From: Usnea hakonensis
Taxonomy: Eukaryota > Ascomycota > Lecanoromycetes > Lecanorales > Parmeliaceae
Direction: 5' to 3'
NCBI GenBank assembly: GCA_013423325.1
Contig: BLJB01000118.1
Location: forward strand, 1-64,000
DNA: 64,000 bases
The notes under the pieces are model-generated. The model saw only the letters and a list, made by a program, of their open reading frames with translations. It was not told where the DNA came from and did no database searches. This document shows positions 53,478 through 64,000 of this stretch, one piece after another. Every line of letters starts with the position of its first letter. The first letter of the stretch is position 1. The position numbers and the translations under genes were made by a program.

Positions 53478-55829
53478 TTAATTGCCTTTGCCCAATAACG
53501 GCGTGTCCTCTCTGTCCGCACTGCCACCTTTCCTCGGCCTCCTCCGCCGCTTCTTTCTCTTTGAATCGCCCGGTTGGTCATTCTCTTTCTTGCTATCAAG
53601 TCCATCCGACGCTCCGTCTCCCCCTTGAACCTGAGCTCCACCCTCACCGCTGTCAGAACTACTCGTCATCTCCAGCACCGTCTTTTTAATACCCCCTGCG
53701 TCCACTATTTGTTCCGTGATACTCCCCGAGCGCGCAGGGCCTCGCTTGTTTTGCTGCGACGACTTGTTCCCCGAATGCATTGACCCAAGCGTACTCTCAG
53801 ACTTAGCCCCGGATGCGCTCCTCGATCTTGTTCCGTCCTCCTTCGGGCTGCCTTCGCGACGCTCGCGAGAGCCGTCTTCAGCAAGCAAAGATAGACTTTT
53901 GCGACTCTTATTGGGACTTGGTGGGGATGCTCCTGGGATGCTGCCGTAACCGGCAGCGACAGCAAGAACACCGTCCTTTGCATCTATACCAGCCGAGTTC
54001 AGTAGGCCGGCGCCAACGCCTCCTTGAGCGGCTATGGAGCTCCGAGGCGTGGTATCGGAATTTTCAGAGGTTTTGGACAAAGCGTCGCTGAGCCTCCCAG
54101 AACCAGGTTTTATTTTTACCGTGTTGTATCGAGTCTGTCGAGGCCGGCTGGCGAGATTTGAGGGGCCCAGATGCTTTAGGTGGTCGCGGAATTGGGGCTT
54201 TGGTTTCTTCTGGCCATCTTCTCGATCAGAGATATGCGCTGTGCTTGAGTGTCGCCGCAAATCCTCAGGACGCCCATTAACTTCTTGACCGCGAGGGTCG
54301 ACGCTTGTTGCATGCCGACGCAGGGCGCGATGCGGATCTTTATTGTCCTCACCAACGTCGATCAGAGCCTCTTCGCCATTACCTAGATCATTATTCACAT
54401 CGGTGATGACTTGTCCCTTAGGGACTCTTGATTTCGGAGCTGGGTTCATGCGACGGAGGCCTTTTTGCACGTCAATATAGACGTCAGACTCATCAATAAT
54501 CTCTCTATGTTGCGGTCAGTACTGGACTTGAACGCAAAAATTCGAAGCACGATGCACATACTCGCCAATAAGTTCTTCGATGACATCTTCGAGCGTCACA
54601 ACGCCTAAGGCGCCATAGTCTTCTCCAGGAAATTCTGAAACAAGAACCATGTGCGATTTTCCCTCTTGAAAGAAGTTGACAATGTCTAGACAGCTCGTCT
54701 CGGCTCTTGTTTCCGGCAGTGTAGCTAACGCAAAGTCCCTTACAAGTTTGGCGTCCTCAGGATCGTAGGTGATGAGTATCTTGACGAGGAGCATTCCAAC
54801 AAAATTTTTCGGATTGTCCGGTGCATGTATGGGTATTCTCGAGAAACCAGCACCAAGTATGTATTCCATTGTCTTTTCATTGAGAACAGTATCTGCAGAC
54901 AGCGTGAAGGTATCATCCATCGGAGTCATAATACTGCCGACGGACTTCGCTTTGAGATCCAGAACCGCGCTTATGATGGTGACCTCGTCGGAGTTGAGTT
55001 GCTCGCCGTCAGCGCCGAGACTTTTATGCAGAGTCACAAGTGTCTTCAGCCCCGCCTTTTTGTACGTTGTGCCGTGATCCTCTCCTAGGAGCCTGTCAAG
55101 AAGTTTCGCAGTAGGCCATGCAACTGGCGATAGGATATACATCAGTATGAGCACAAGAGGTGACATCCATGCTCCAATCGGAAGACCGTAGCGGACACAA
55201 ATCGATTGAGGGATGATCTCGCCGAAGATGACTGTGAGGTTGTCAGGGCAGATCCAGAAGCTAGCTCTGGGATTCTTTACCGATGAGAACCGTGCTACCC
55301 AAAACAGCAGGCCATCCTCCACCGAGGGAGCGATCCAACACAATAGGCAGAGTCTCGTTTGTGATGACATTCCCCAGTAGAAGTGTCACCAGAACCCAAT
55401 GCTTCCCTCGCTTGAGTAAGCGTAATACCTTAGCAGCATGGTTCCTCTCAGAACCTTCGCCGGACGTCTTGATGACCTGTAGGTATATTTCATCCTGCAA
55501 TTGATCAGCTGCTACGTTTCCTCCGTCTCAGTATTGTAACTTGCCTGGCCCATCAACGCAATGGTGAGACCTGCAAAGGCTCCGCCAAGAAGTACCAAGG
55601 CAATAGCAACAGCGAGATAGATCCATAGAGTAGGCTTGGTTGGTGTCATGGGAGGTTCCTCATCTGCTGCGAGTACGGTGAAGGGGCTTCTTAACTGAGG
55701 GGCAGCGCGTAAGAGCGGTAGGAAGCCCAGCATAAAGAGCTTTGCCGTGGAGAGAAGCAGAGGTCTCGCAGCTGGGTAGCCATGTGTAACGCGTAGACCG
55801 GAGGCTTGAGGGGGCTGTTCTTTCGACAT
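53478..55829 (-). CDS. MAM3: CNNM/MAM3-type DUF21-CBS membrane protein
   Basis: Four exons: 55545-55829, 55281-55494, 54562-55231 and 53478-54504, giving 731 aa. DUF21 membrane spans: LWIYLAVAIALVLLGGAFAG, KRGKHWVLVTLLLGNVITNE, then VIFGEIIPQSICVRYG and SPLVLILMYILSPVAWP. The CBS pair follows: VGSIMTPMDDTFTL, GFSRIPIHAPDNPKNFVGML and DYGALGVVTLEDVIEELIGEEIIDESD. The long C-terminal tail (about 400-731) is charged and Ser-rich, ending in KKRRRRPRKGG. Intron 1 (55495-55544) is GC-AG with a GCAAGT donor; no GT donor keeps MGQ joined to DEIYLQV. The family handles metal ions: yeast Mam3 affects manganese sensitivity at the vacuole, and CNNM proteins transport or sense magnesium. Confidence 0.92.
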
Positions 55830-56234
55830 ACTTTGGGGGGCAATCTGGGGGAAGGGAGGAGTCCTAAGGTTCACAGAAAGGGTAGGATATTCATATTCGA
55901 AAGATACCTTACAGAAGCTAGTAGGACCAGTGGCCTCGGTTGTTTGAAAAGGAGGGCAGTGTTGAGGCTGTTGTTTCGCATAAGAATTTCACCTTATTTT
56001 CTAGCGGCCCCGGCGCGGCCCGGATTAGCGCCGTCACACTGTGCCCAAGATTGCCAAGGAAACGGTACGTAATAATGGAGCCAGACTCATCATCATTTCA
56101 ACTAAAACTAAAGTGGATACCAGGGAAAGTTTACTGCATTTTGGTAGGGAAACGAGTACGTACAAGCACGCCACTGGCTGGCTGGCTAGGAAAATTCTAC
56201 CCAGAACTAAGGTACGTACTCGTACCTTACCTTA
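55830..56234. other. intergenic region with GGTACG hairpin
   Basis: Upstream of the MAM3-like gene. 56209-56228 is an inverted repeat, AAGGTACG/CGTACCTT, with a 4-nt spacer. No gene. Confidence 0.55.
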
Positions 56235-56573
56235 TCAATGCGGGGTGAAGTCTACTTTGATATTCACCCTCCATGACCAAGCCACATGAGCGAGCTCAAA
56301 AGATGCCTTACCCGGACTTCCAATGTTGCGGAGGATGACTTGCTGTTGATAATAAATGCCGTCCTGAGAAACACTCAGACTACGATATTGGTGCAGCGCA
56401 AAGCTCATTAATTTCCAGCACGCAGCACCGGCCGTAGTAATAAAGATACCCAGAAAGGCGGTAAGTAAGGCGCTATCGTACTGATTAAGGGTTATGGTAG
56501 AGCCGAGGACAAGTCCATAAGACCAATTGATCCATGGACCTATATAGACAAAAGATGCAGCTGTTTGTGACAT
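56235..56573 (-). pseudogene. 5' remnant of a multi-span membrane-protein gene
   Basis: Open frame of 112 residues starting MSQTAASFVYIGPWINWSYG, with one clear membrane span (ALLTAFLGIFITTAGAACW) and DGIYYQQQVILRNIGS. This matches, from memory of the family, the N-terminus of a common fungal polytopic membrane protein of ~500 or more residues. Here it ends after ELAHVAWSWR in a short unrelated tail and a stop, right beside the GGTACG inverted repeat at 56209-56228. No continuation exon is visible downstream on the minus strand before the MAM3-like gene. Truncation by rearrangement is my preferred reading; a short genuine isoform is possible. Confidence 0.5.
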
Positions 56574-57270
56574 ATGGAAAATGGGATGGGGTGAGAATAG
56601 AGCAGGGTAGTTCCGTACTCATATAAGGTATATGCCTATCTAGAGGCTGTCCCTATTCAGAGTTAGTACGCAACCTTCAACGCATTACCATGGAGCTTGA
56701 CAAATCAACTTCATATACGGAGTAGAGGCCAGCTGAAAAATTGAGCATTATTAATTGCAGCTCGGCCCCCCGATAGAGCCGAGGCTTGCTTGATATGGAC
56801 TAAGATATCTCACCAGTAAAAGTACCCAATCTCGAGTCTTCCATCACCTTGCTGCAAATCCGTCGTCATTATGAGCAAATCTAAATTCCTTCGTTACTGA
56901 GATTACCATTAATAATAAAAAAAATGATTAATATATGCTTGCTTGTTTTCGCATATTGTCGCTTGATACTTTAGATATGCACATTCACCGATTCAGTGGT
57001 CAGAGCTCTTACAACGCAGCTTGAGTCTACAGCCGTAGCACCAGCACTCAAGTATCGATAAAGCAAGGTAATGATTTACACGCGCTTTGGATGAAATATC
57101 ACTGCTGCCGTCTGAAGCCAAGGAGTCACTAAAGTACGCATAGCGAAGTCGAGAAGTTTAAGCATCCTCCAAATAGCCTTATGCTTATGCTCCCTCTGAG
57201 GCATCTTAGACTCGACGCTTGTTATCTCATATCAGCTCTCATACCGTTCTCTGACGCCGAGTAGCCTACT
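56574..57270. promoter_or_regulatory. divergent intergenic region
   Basis: AT-rich (an A-run at about 56930-56940), upstream of the DHA1 transporter. No gene seen. Confidence 0.45.
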
Positions 57271-59667
57271 ATGCCAACACCATATCGACCGCCAAGTGCA
57301 GAGAAAGAAGGAGAAGAAGAAGCCCCTATACCAGCGGAAGGGGCGGCCGCTTCGCTGGACACGTCACCTAAACGAGAGACCAAAAATGATTCTGCCAAAA
57401 TTACAAGGTCGCGCTCTTATGGCAATGGCTATGGCTGCACAACCTTTGATGATGATGAAGAAGAGAAAAATGCAAACGATTGTGAGCAGGGACAAGATCT
57501 TAATAAGCAGTTCGAAGTTCGATTTGAAAGTGATTTTGATCCGATGAATCCGAGATCATTTGGCAAATTCCGGAAGTGGGTAAGTACCTTCTTCTGTGTT
57601 ATGAGACTATCCCAGCACATTGCCTCCCGCCCCATACTATTGGCAATACCTACTAAATCCATCAATGCCTCAATCCAGCTCATCGTAGCGATTGTATCCT
57701 CTGGCTCCGCGTGCGTTACATGTGCATCTTCGATGTACACTCTGACATACAACCAAATTACAACGGAGTTTCAAATTTCTCGAGAAGTAGCTACCTTAGG
57801 ATTAAGCCTATTTGTTGTTGGGCTAGGACTCGGCCCTATGATTCTTGGGCCTTTATCAGAGTTTTATGGCCGCCGACCCATCTATATCATTTCCTTTGGC
57901 TTCTTCCTAATATGGCTTATACCTTGTGCTGTGGCGAAAAACGTTGCAACAGAGCTTGTTTCTCGATTCATTGATGGGTTCGCTGGGAGCGCCTTTTTGA
58001 GTGTTTCCGGGGGGAGTATTGGAGACAGTAGGTCACGGTTTTGGAGTTCTTTTGCTCTTAGGAGGTTCCCTTGCGGCCTCGCAAGATACCAGTTGCACGA
58101 CTCAGTCTTTGTCCTTTCACATATATGCTGACTTGGAATCCGTGCAGTGTTTATACGGGAGGAATTGCAAGCTCCCATGATGATCTTCACAGCCTCCCCA
58201 TTCATCGGTCCGCCCGTGGGACCCCTCATCGCCGGCTTCATCAATCAGTACACTAATTGGTGAGTCAGAGATCCAAAATGTAGGTCATAGCTGACAAATT
58301 AGGCGATGGACTTTTTATGTGCTCATTATTTGGTCAGTGGTGATGCTTGGCTTGATTTGTTTCTGTGTTCCTGAGACATACCATCCGGTTATTCTTCGCC
58401 ACAAAGCCGAGAGGTTACGGAAAGAGACTGGCGATGATAGGTGGAAAGCGCCAATAGAGGTTATGCAACGCTCAATTCCGCAAACCATTCTGCGGTCTTG
58501 TTATCGACCATTCTTGTTGCTTACGCTGGAGCCTATGGTCTTGAATCTCTGCCTGTTCTCGGCCCTATTATTAGGGGTCCTCTATCTTTTCTTCGGCGCT
58601 TTTCAACTAGTATTCGCGAAGAACCATGGATTTTCTCTTTGGCAAGTTGGCCTCAGTTTCACGGGTCTTTTGATTGGTGAATTAGTGGCAATAGGTATGA
58701 ACTCCTTCTCGAAAGAGCTGTACGTTTCACTTGTATGATTTTGACCCATCAAAAACAGGGACTGAACCGCTTTGGCACAAAAATTATCTCAGGCTGCTTC
58801 AGAAAAAGGAAGATGAAGACGGTGAATCTGGGGCTTGGGAGCCTGAGTTTCGCCTTCCTCCTGCAATCGTCGGAGGAGTGCTCGTGCCAATTGGTCTCTT
58901 CTGGTGTGCCACATCGATTGCGATTTTACTGCAAGCTGATCTCGGTGTAGGTTTGCCTGGACCACGGATACCTCCATACACTGGATAGGTAGGGAGAAGC
59001 CGTAGCAATCGCCTGATAAAAAACTAAAATCTACTTAGTGCCGATCATAGGAAGTGGTATTTTTGCATCAGGGTGAGTCCTCGCGGCTTACCTATACAGA
59101 GAAACCACTGACCGAGTACCAGCATGCTACTTACGTTCTCAGGTAAGCCCATTGTAACAGTATTCAGACGAAGTGGGTTCCCAACGTTAACTTCGTCCTT
59201 AGGAATTTTCACATTCCTCGTTGACGCATATCCTCTTTATGCCGCGTCTGCCCTAGCTGCGAATAGCTTTGCGCGCTCCAGCTTCGCTGCAGCGTTTCCA
59301 CTGTTTGGCGATCAAAGTAAGCCAATCGAGAATTGCACGTCTAACGCGGTATGCGTTAGGTGTGACGGTGATGGGCTAATGAATGATTGATAGTGTATGA
59401 TAAATTGGGCGACCAGGTACTTTCATGCAGGGAACACACGGCTGACCAAAGCTGTATTACTGACGGCGTTCACCTTAGTGGGCAAGCACATTACTGGCTA
59501 TGCTGACCCTCGTGATGGCTCCTTTTCCGTAAGTTGAAGCTAGCAGTGGCACACTTCCTCCACCTGAGCGGCATGGGCAAAAGTTGATTGGTGTAACCAG
59601 GTATTTGTTCTTTAGATTCGGCAAGAGGATTCGTGGGAGATCAAAATTCGCAAGTGGAGAACAATAG
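57271..59667 (+). CDS. DHA1-family MFS drug/polyamine transporter, 12 exons
   Basis: Exons: 57271-57579, 57679-58027, 58148-58259, 58303-58694, 58759-58903, 58951-58988, 59039-59072, 59123-59142, 59203-59316, 59394-59416, 59479-59528 and 59601-59667, giving 550 aa with consistent phase. Disordered acidic N-terminus (~95 residues), then TM1 (LIVAIVSSGSACVTCASSMYT), motif D-like LGLGPMILGPLSEFYGRRPIY with loop 2-3 GRRP, SVSGGSIGD, PFIGPPVGPLIAGFI, and the end PYLFFRFGKRIRGRSKFA. Family consensus fixes several tiny exons: FAWTTDTSIHWI on 38 nt, VPIIGSGIFASG on 34 nt, MLLTFS on 20 nt and MYDKLGDQ on 23 nt. Intron 1 (99 bp) happens to be open in frame and could be retained without a stop. It is a likely plasma-membrane exporter; substrate unknown. 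Confidence 0.9.
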
Positions 59668-59964
59668 GCGGGAAAGGATTCCACCCTAAGACCTACCTTA
59701 CATTAGCTTTAGTTCAAATAGGTACGCCTGCATGATATGTTGGACGAATGGCAGTGTTTGATGTGGCCCATATCCGACGGAGGTCGCCTGGCTACAGCTC
59801 ATGATGATTGTAGAAATAAAGGGTAATGTCAGATGACCAAGTTAGCCGGCATCCGATGATTCCTTGCAGCGCATAATCGCAGAATAATGGTAGGTACAGT
59901 AGTGGTACAGTAGTACGTATGCAAATAAATTTGGATAAGGAGTATGTATTGAGGTATAGAGCCG

Positions 59965-60076
59965 AGGGTAAGGTAAGGTAGGTACCTAGGTTAGGGTACC
60001 GACGGCTAGATGCCGCCATATAGCAGCCTTAGTGCAACCCTGTAATGAAGTAAAAGTACCCTAAGTAAGGTAAGGT
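59965..60076. repeat. GGTAAGGTA / TAAGGTAAGG cluster
   Basis: GGGTAAGGTAAGGTAGGTACC (59967-59987), then GGTTAGGGTACC and later AAGTAAGGTAAGGTATG (60063-60079). Same words as at 16.4-17 kb. Confidence 0.75.
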
Positions 60077-60238
60077 ATGAACCAAAGTTCATGCTTGCAA
60101 ACTAAAGGGTATTCTACGGTACTCCGCCAGAAAACAATAGTAAAGATGGAACAACAATAATAATATGAATGTCATCAATAGAATCCAATATTCAATTCTA
60201 TATTATTGCATCATATCGTCTTGGGACCTAATGAAATT

Positions 60239-60300
60239 ATTACTACTACTGCTTACTACTACTGCCACTGCTACTACTACTACCATAACTACCACTTCTA
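60239..60300 (+). repeat. ACT/TAC trinucleotide microsatellite
   Basis: Imperfect run of ACT and GCT/CAC units, in the non-coding region upstream of the Zn2Cys6 gene. Confidence 0.85.
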
Positions 60301-60861
60301 CTGTAACCTTTCACACCACCATCAAGTTGCTGATCCACACACGGACGTAGAAACCAAGAAATCCAATTACAAGTCCCTACAATTTTAAGCGTTGCATCAG
60401 GGGTGACAAAAACAAGGCGTCCAACATCATCTGCAGCTATCCGATACAATAAAAGTGCCCTCCATTTTCAATTTGAGGCTGTCTCCAGGCATCCCAAGTA
60501 GATCTCGTTGAATATCGGCACGCTTGCTCCTGCCAATCTGCACTGCCTCCTGGCATAGCGAGCTACGTGGACACGGCTTTCTCTCCCTCACGTGTGCCTT
60601 CATATGTGCACAACATTACGCAAGACGTCAGGGACTGATTGGCTTTTGGGGACGCTGCAGCTGGGGAAAAGGTGCTAGTCCGCAGAAAGACTTGTTCCCG
60701 TTGTGCCATTGGTGACGGTACGGAGGGTCTTTGGGCCATCACACAGCAAGGCTCCACTTCCACGGGAAATAGCATTAGACTTGCATGAACCAGGCTATTT
60801 CCACCTCTGGTATCGCATCGCATTTGCGCCTTTTGGTAACCGCGTGAGCTAGCTATATATC

Positions 60862-63046
60862 ATGGCCCTGGACCGAGATGAGGATGCTCCCTCAAGATCG
60901 CAGTCGGAGTCGTCAGACGATAGTGATAGTCAAGACTCAGAAGACATGCCCACCCCAACCACTGATTCTAGAGGCAATGTGCCTGCTCGGAAGATGACCG
61001 ATGACAAGGTCAAAAAGGCTGCCAACAAAGATCCCAACAGGATTAAAAGGAAAAAAGCTCGTCGGGCCTGCGAGAATTGTCAGCGTGCTCACCTGACTTG
61101 TAGTATGTTACTTCCATCCTTTTCACTTCTTACCGCTGCGCTCCTCTCCCCGAATCGTAGACTGATGCTTGCCAGGTGACAAGAGACCTTGCGAGAGATG
61201 CGGCGACAAGAAGATTTGTAAAGACGGAAAGAGGAAGAAGGCAAAGTACTTGGCAGATGCTGCAGACGAGGATCTAACTCCAGGCCAGGATCAAGTCAAA
61301 GACAGTCACTTCGCCAACTTTTCAGGTGACTGGCACGGCAGCCAGTCATTTCCTAGAGCAAGTTTCCCCGGTCCGGGAGTAGGTGGCCTCTATGCAAGTC
61401 AAAATCCAAGCTATCCATTGTTCGTAACGCATGGACAGCAGAATCAGCTGCCTTTCCAAGCGTACACTAGCCAGCAGATATCAACGGGACAAGCCTACAC
61501 CGTCGGCCCTCATCAACAACCAATCTTGCCCGACTATCGTGGTGTACCGCAGCAAAACATGTCAATTTTCTCCGACCCAAATTCAAGCCTGGCTATCAGC
61601 GACTACTGTCCCAATCAGAACTTCGAGAATAGCTCTTTTGCAAACAAGTACGGAAGCGCTGAGTATGAGTACATGGCTCACCTCACTTCTGGTATGGCTG
61701 AAACCCCTCCAAGCGAAAGCACAGGGACTCTCAATCCTAGTGATGACGCCAACTATGTGCCAGGTGTGAATAGTTCAGGCTACGGATCAGCCGTTCAGCC
61801 GTATGGCTACCCTCAAGACCCGGTCATAGTCACTTCTCGACCTGGTTCAGGAGAAGAAGTCGACCCTTTCGCCTGGAGTGGACAAGACCAGGATTCTTTG
61901 GATGGTTTGGTAAAGCAGGAAGACCCTATTGCCTACTCAATCTACAACTGTCCTAGCCCATCGTTCTCCGGGTCCAGTCCGCAAGGTATGACGGCGGTTG
62001 TCGACGAGAGTCCGTCCGTCAAGAGCATGTATACTAATACTAACCCATCTCGTCAGGCACAGCTCGGAGAAACACTCCGGCCAATGACCTCTTCACAGCA
62101 ACTGAACAGCTCCAAGGCCTCACCATCAACGAACCCAACAGCATCCATCTCAGCACCACCGATCCAACCCTCTATCAAGACTCATTCTTCAACTTCCAAT
62201 CGCCGCCACCGGAACCCCTCAACAATTTACAATGCCGTGACAGAACCTTATTCTTACACCAAGGCTTTCCACGATTTGATGGCGTTGATCCGCAAGCGGT
62301 TTTCCCCGTCTAAGACAGCTCGGATTGCCAAGGCACTCGCTTCTATTCGTCCCTCGTTCATCTCATCTCTTACAAAGCTGGACGACAATGACCGGGTTTT
62401 CATGGAAAAGTGTCTTCAGCGAACACTACTAGAGTATGACGATTTTTTGAGTGCAACGGGCACTCCTACCATAATTTGTCGGCGCACTGGAGAAGTGGTA
62501 GCGGTGGGCGAAGGTTTCAGTGTTCTTACTGGTTGGAGAAAATCCGTCCTCTTGGGAAGGGAGCCTAACCTCAACGTGAACAACGGAGGTGTCGTTTCTG
62601 GTCCTCCAGGTGCGGAAACCGCGACTTCTCGTGGTAGTAACGCTCCTCATATGGCAGATGGTTCGCGGCTCGGTCCTCTCGACGAGTCTCGGCAGAAACC
62701 TGTGTCTATAGTGGATTTATTGGATGACGAAAGCGCCTGCGATTTCTTTGACGACTACTCTCATTTAGCTTTTGGAGATTCTAGGGGAAGTGTGATTACC
62801 CCGTGCAAGCTTTTAAAATACAGGACGGCGAAAGACGCAGATTATGACAAGACGTTGGATAGCGAAGGTGGATCACGGCTGAAGCGGCAGGGTGATACTA
62901 CGCGGTCTTGGAAAGATGGAGCTGTCGCTTTGACCCAGATTGGAGACGATGAGGGAAAGATCGAATGTATGCTCTGCTGGTCGGTGAAGCGAGACGTTTT
63001 CGATATTCCTATGTTGTTTGTTATGAATGTCCTTCCATGCATATGA
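60862..63046 (+). CDS. Zn2Cys6-PAS transcription factor of gluconeogenesis type (AcuK/Ert1-like)
   Basis: Two exons, 60862-61102 and 61176-63046, giving 703 aa. The Zn cluster spans the splice: ACENCQRAHLTC then SDKRPCERC and CKDGKRKKAKYL, with the family-specific RKKAKYL. Spacing is C-x2-C-x6-C-x5-C-x2-C-x5-C; the last gap is about three residues shorter than the ~8 I expect for this family. A Gln/Ser/Pro-rich middle follows. The PAS-like domain starts near residue 470 (FLSATGTPTIICRRTGEVVAVGEGF, SVLTGWRKSVLLGRE). The C-terminus IECMLCWSVKRDVFDIPMLFVMNVLPCI is the family hallmark. Members activate gluconeogenic genes (PEP carboxykinase, fructose bisphosphatase) in the nucleus. Ert1-, Rds2- or AcuK-type assignment needs a tree. 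Confidence 0.88.
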
Positions 63047-63362
63047 TGAGACTACGACGTTCGCTATTTTTGTTCTTTTCAAAATCGCATAGTAAAGCAG
63101 TCCTTTGGTACTGGCTGGCACTTTGGCATGAATCATGACAGCACCGCTGTACATACTCCACATGTCCATAATGCCATCGATCATACTGGAAAGCACCTGA
63201 CGACATCTTCGTGAACAGCAGCATATCCTCTATGGTCCACAAGACCGTTACTTCGTCTTCTATCTCTACGCTATACTCTTATCCGACAGTCTACCTTTGC
63301 GCCGCACTTCTTCCATTTTCCAATGATATCGTTTCCACACTGAAGTAACATTTATGCACCAG
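63047..63362. other. convergent intergenic region
   Basis: 316 bp between the Zn2Cys6 gene and FMN1 stops. No gene; terminators for both should lie here. Confidence 0.45.
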
Positions 63363-64000
63363 TCAGATCGCCACCTCATTTTCGTGCCCTTGACCCCCAA
63401 ATTCCAACAGATACTTCTCGTTTTTTAACTTCAAGTAAGCCTCCCGGTCCAGACTTCTCTTTGCGACTTCAATATCCACGTTAATATCCTCTACCAAACT
63501 CTCCTTACTCACATAATCATACTCTGGCCGTATGAAACCACAAATCAGTAGATTCATCCGTGCACCGTAGAAATCTTGCTGAAAGGCGTGCATGATGTGA
63601 ACTTCCTTGAATTAGCATAACAGATCAGCATCATGCCGTCTCTTAGCATTCAGCGGCAGTCTGCATTCCACGGCAGAGCCTGCACGCAGAACATACATAC
63701 CACACTCCTGACCTCATTCTTATAATACGGATTCCACCCAATACTCATCACCATCGCCCACACTCCTCCCTCTTTCCCTCCTTCTCCTCCTTCCTTCCCA
63801 TCCCCTCCCTTCTCCTTCCGTAGCCCTGTATCATCAATATCTACGCCCGCCCACCCGTAATAGACCCCGCTCTCTACGTCTTCATTCCCTCCCACGCTCA
63901 GTCCCGCAAGCGGTATGTTCGCCGTCGGTATCCCCAGCTCTGCGCTACCGCGGCCGAAGCCTTTTACGATGGGTCCTGAGAGACGGATCGGGAAGGGTGG
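63363..64000 (-). CDS. FMN1: riboflavin kinase, 3' part (cut by window end)
   Basis: Two exons visible, 63702-64000 (5' end outside the window) and 63363-63605, split by a 96-bp intron (GTATGT...AAG) between RSV and EVHIMHAF. Family motifs: PFPIRLSGPIVKGFGRGSAELGIPTANIPL, SGVYYGWAGV, MVMSIGWNPYYKNEVRSV, HAFQQDFYGARMNLLICGFIRPEYDYVS and ESLVEDINVDIEVAKRSL. A Gly/Lys/Glu-rich insert (KGGDGKEGGEGGKEGG) sits between the GWAGV strand and the next. The enzyme phosphorylates riboflavin to FMN in the cytosol or mitochondria; flavoproteins in the same window (OYE) use that cofactor. Confidence 0.95.

Larger units (their letters stand above)
59668..60861. promoter_or_regulatory. intergenic region with GGTA and ACT repeats
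   Basis: 3' flank of the transporter and long upstream region of the Zn2Cys6 gene. GGTA words are dense at 59880-60075. A CTGGCAC...GTGCCATTGGT region near 60700 and CCATTTTC words carry no gene. Confidence 0.5.

Noticed and set aside
57580..57678. Read-through of intron 1 as coding in the DHA1 gene
   Set aside because: Open in frame, but has a GTAAGT donor, TACTAAATC branch and CCAG acceptor, and the insert is not in the family.

Overview
The window is nuclear DNA of a filamentous ascomycete (Pezizomycotina). Evidence: short GT-AG introns with CTGAC/CTAAC branch sites, compact genes on both strands, and fungus-specific families (Ysc84-SH3, Pkr1, Dug2, F-box/LRR, fucose-lectin, Zn2Cys6-PAS). 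A leotiomycete (Helotiales-like) source is my guess from the overall gene style and is not proven. There are no rRNA or tRNA genes, intact transposons or CRISPR arrays that I can support.

Layout. 0-15 kb: a tiny membrane protein, a Cys-elbow alpha/beta hydrolase divergent from a histidine phosphatase, a Ysc84/Lsb3 actin-patch protein, a short-chain dehydrogenase with a leader-like N-terminus, a GTPBP1-like GTPase and a two-finger C2H2 protein. A 3.7-kb gene-free stretch with GGTA-rich palindromes follows. 18-30 kb: an eight-exon sugar transporter with a 6-nt microexon, then housekeeping genes (PKR1, SMD1, MTQ2, SDHAF3), a small Cys-rich protein and a large F-box/LRR protein. 30-45 kb: a membrane-anchored fucose-lectin-like protein, DUG2, an asparaginase/taspase-like gene broken by one in-frame stop, a small basic protein, a P450, an Old Yellow Enzyme and a small secreted-type protein. 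45-64 kb: a BTB protein, a single-pass Ser/Thr-rich membrane protein, a fusion of a fungal helical domain, a ubiquitin-like domain and a PHD finger, a MAM3/CNNM protein, a truncated membrane-protein remnant, a 12-exon DHA1 transporter, a gluconeogenesis-type Zn2Cys6-PAS regulator and the end of FMN1.

How the genes relate. Most are unrelated neighbours. Possible functional links are the divergent MTQ2/SDHAF3 pair (152 bp between starts), DUG2 divergent from the Ntn-hydrolase gene, and the convergent P450/Old Yellow Enzyme pair. Exon structures were read by eye from splice signals, frame continuity and family consensus; no alignment or RNA evidence was available.

The most interesting signals are: a set of ~140-nt introns with related 3' ends in unrelated genes (candidate introner-like elements), the 6-nt microexon, two GC-AG introns, the nonsense codon in the asparaginase-like gene, and the ULD-PHD fusion.
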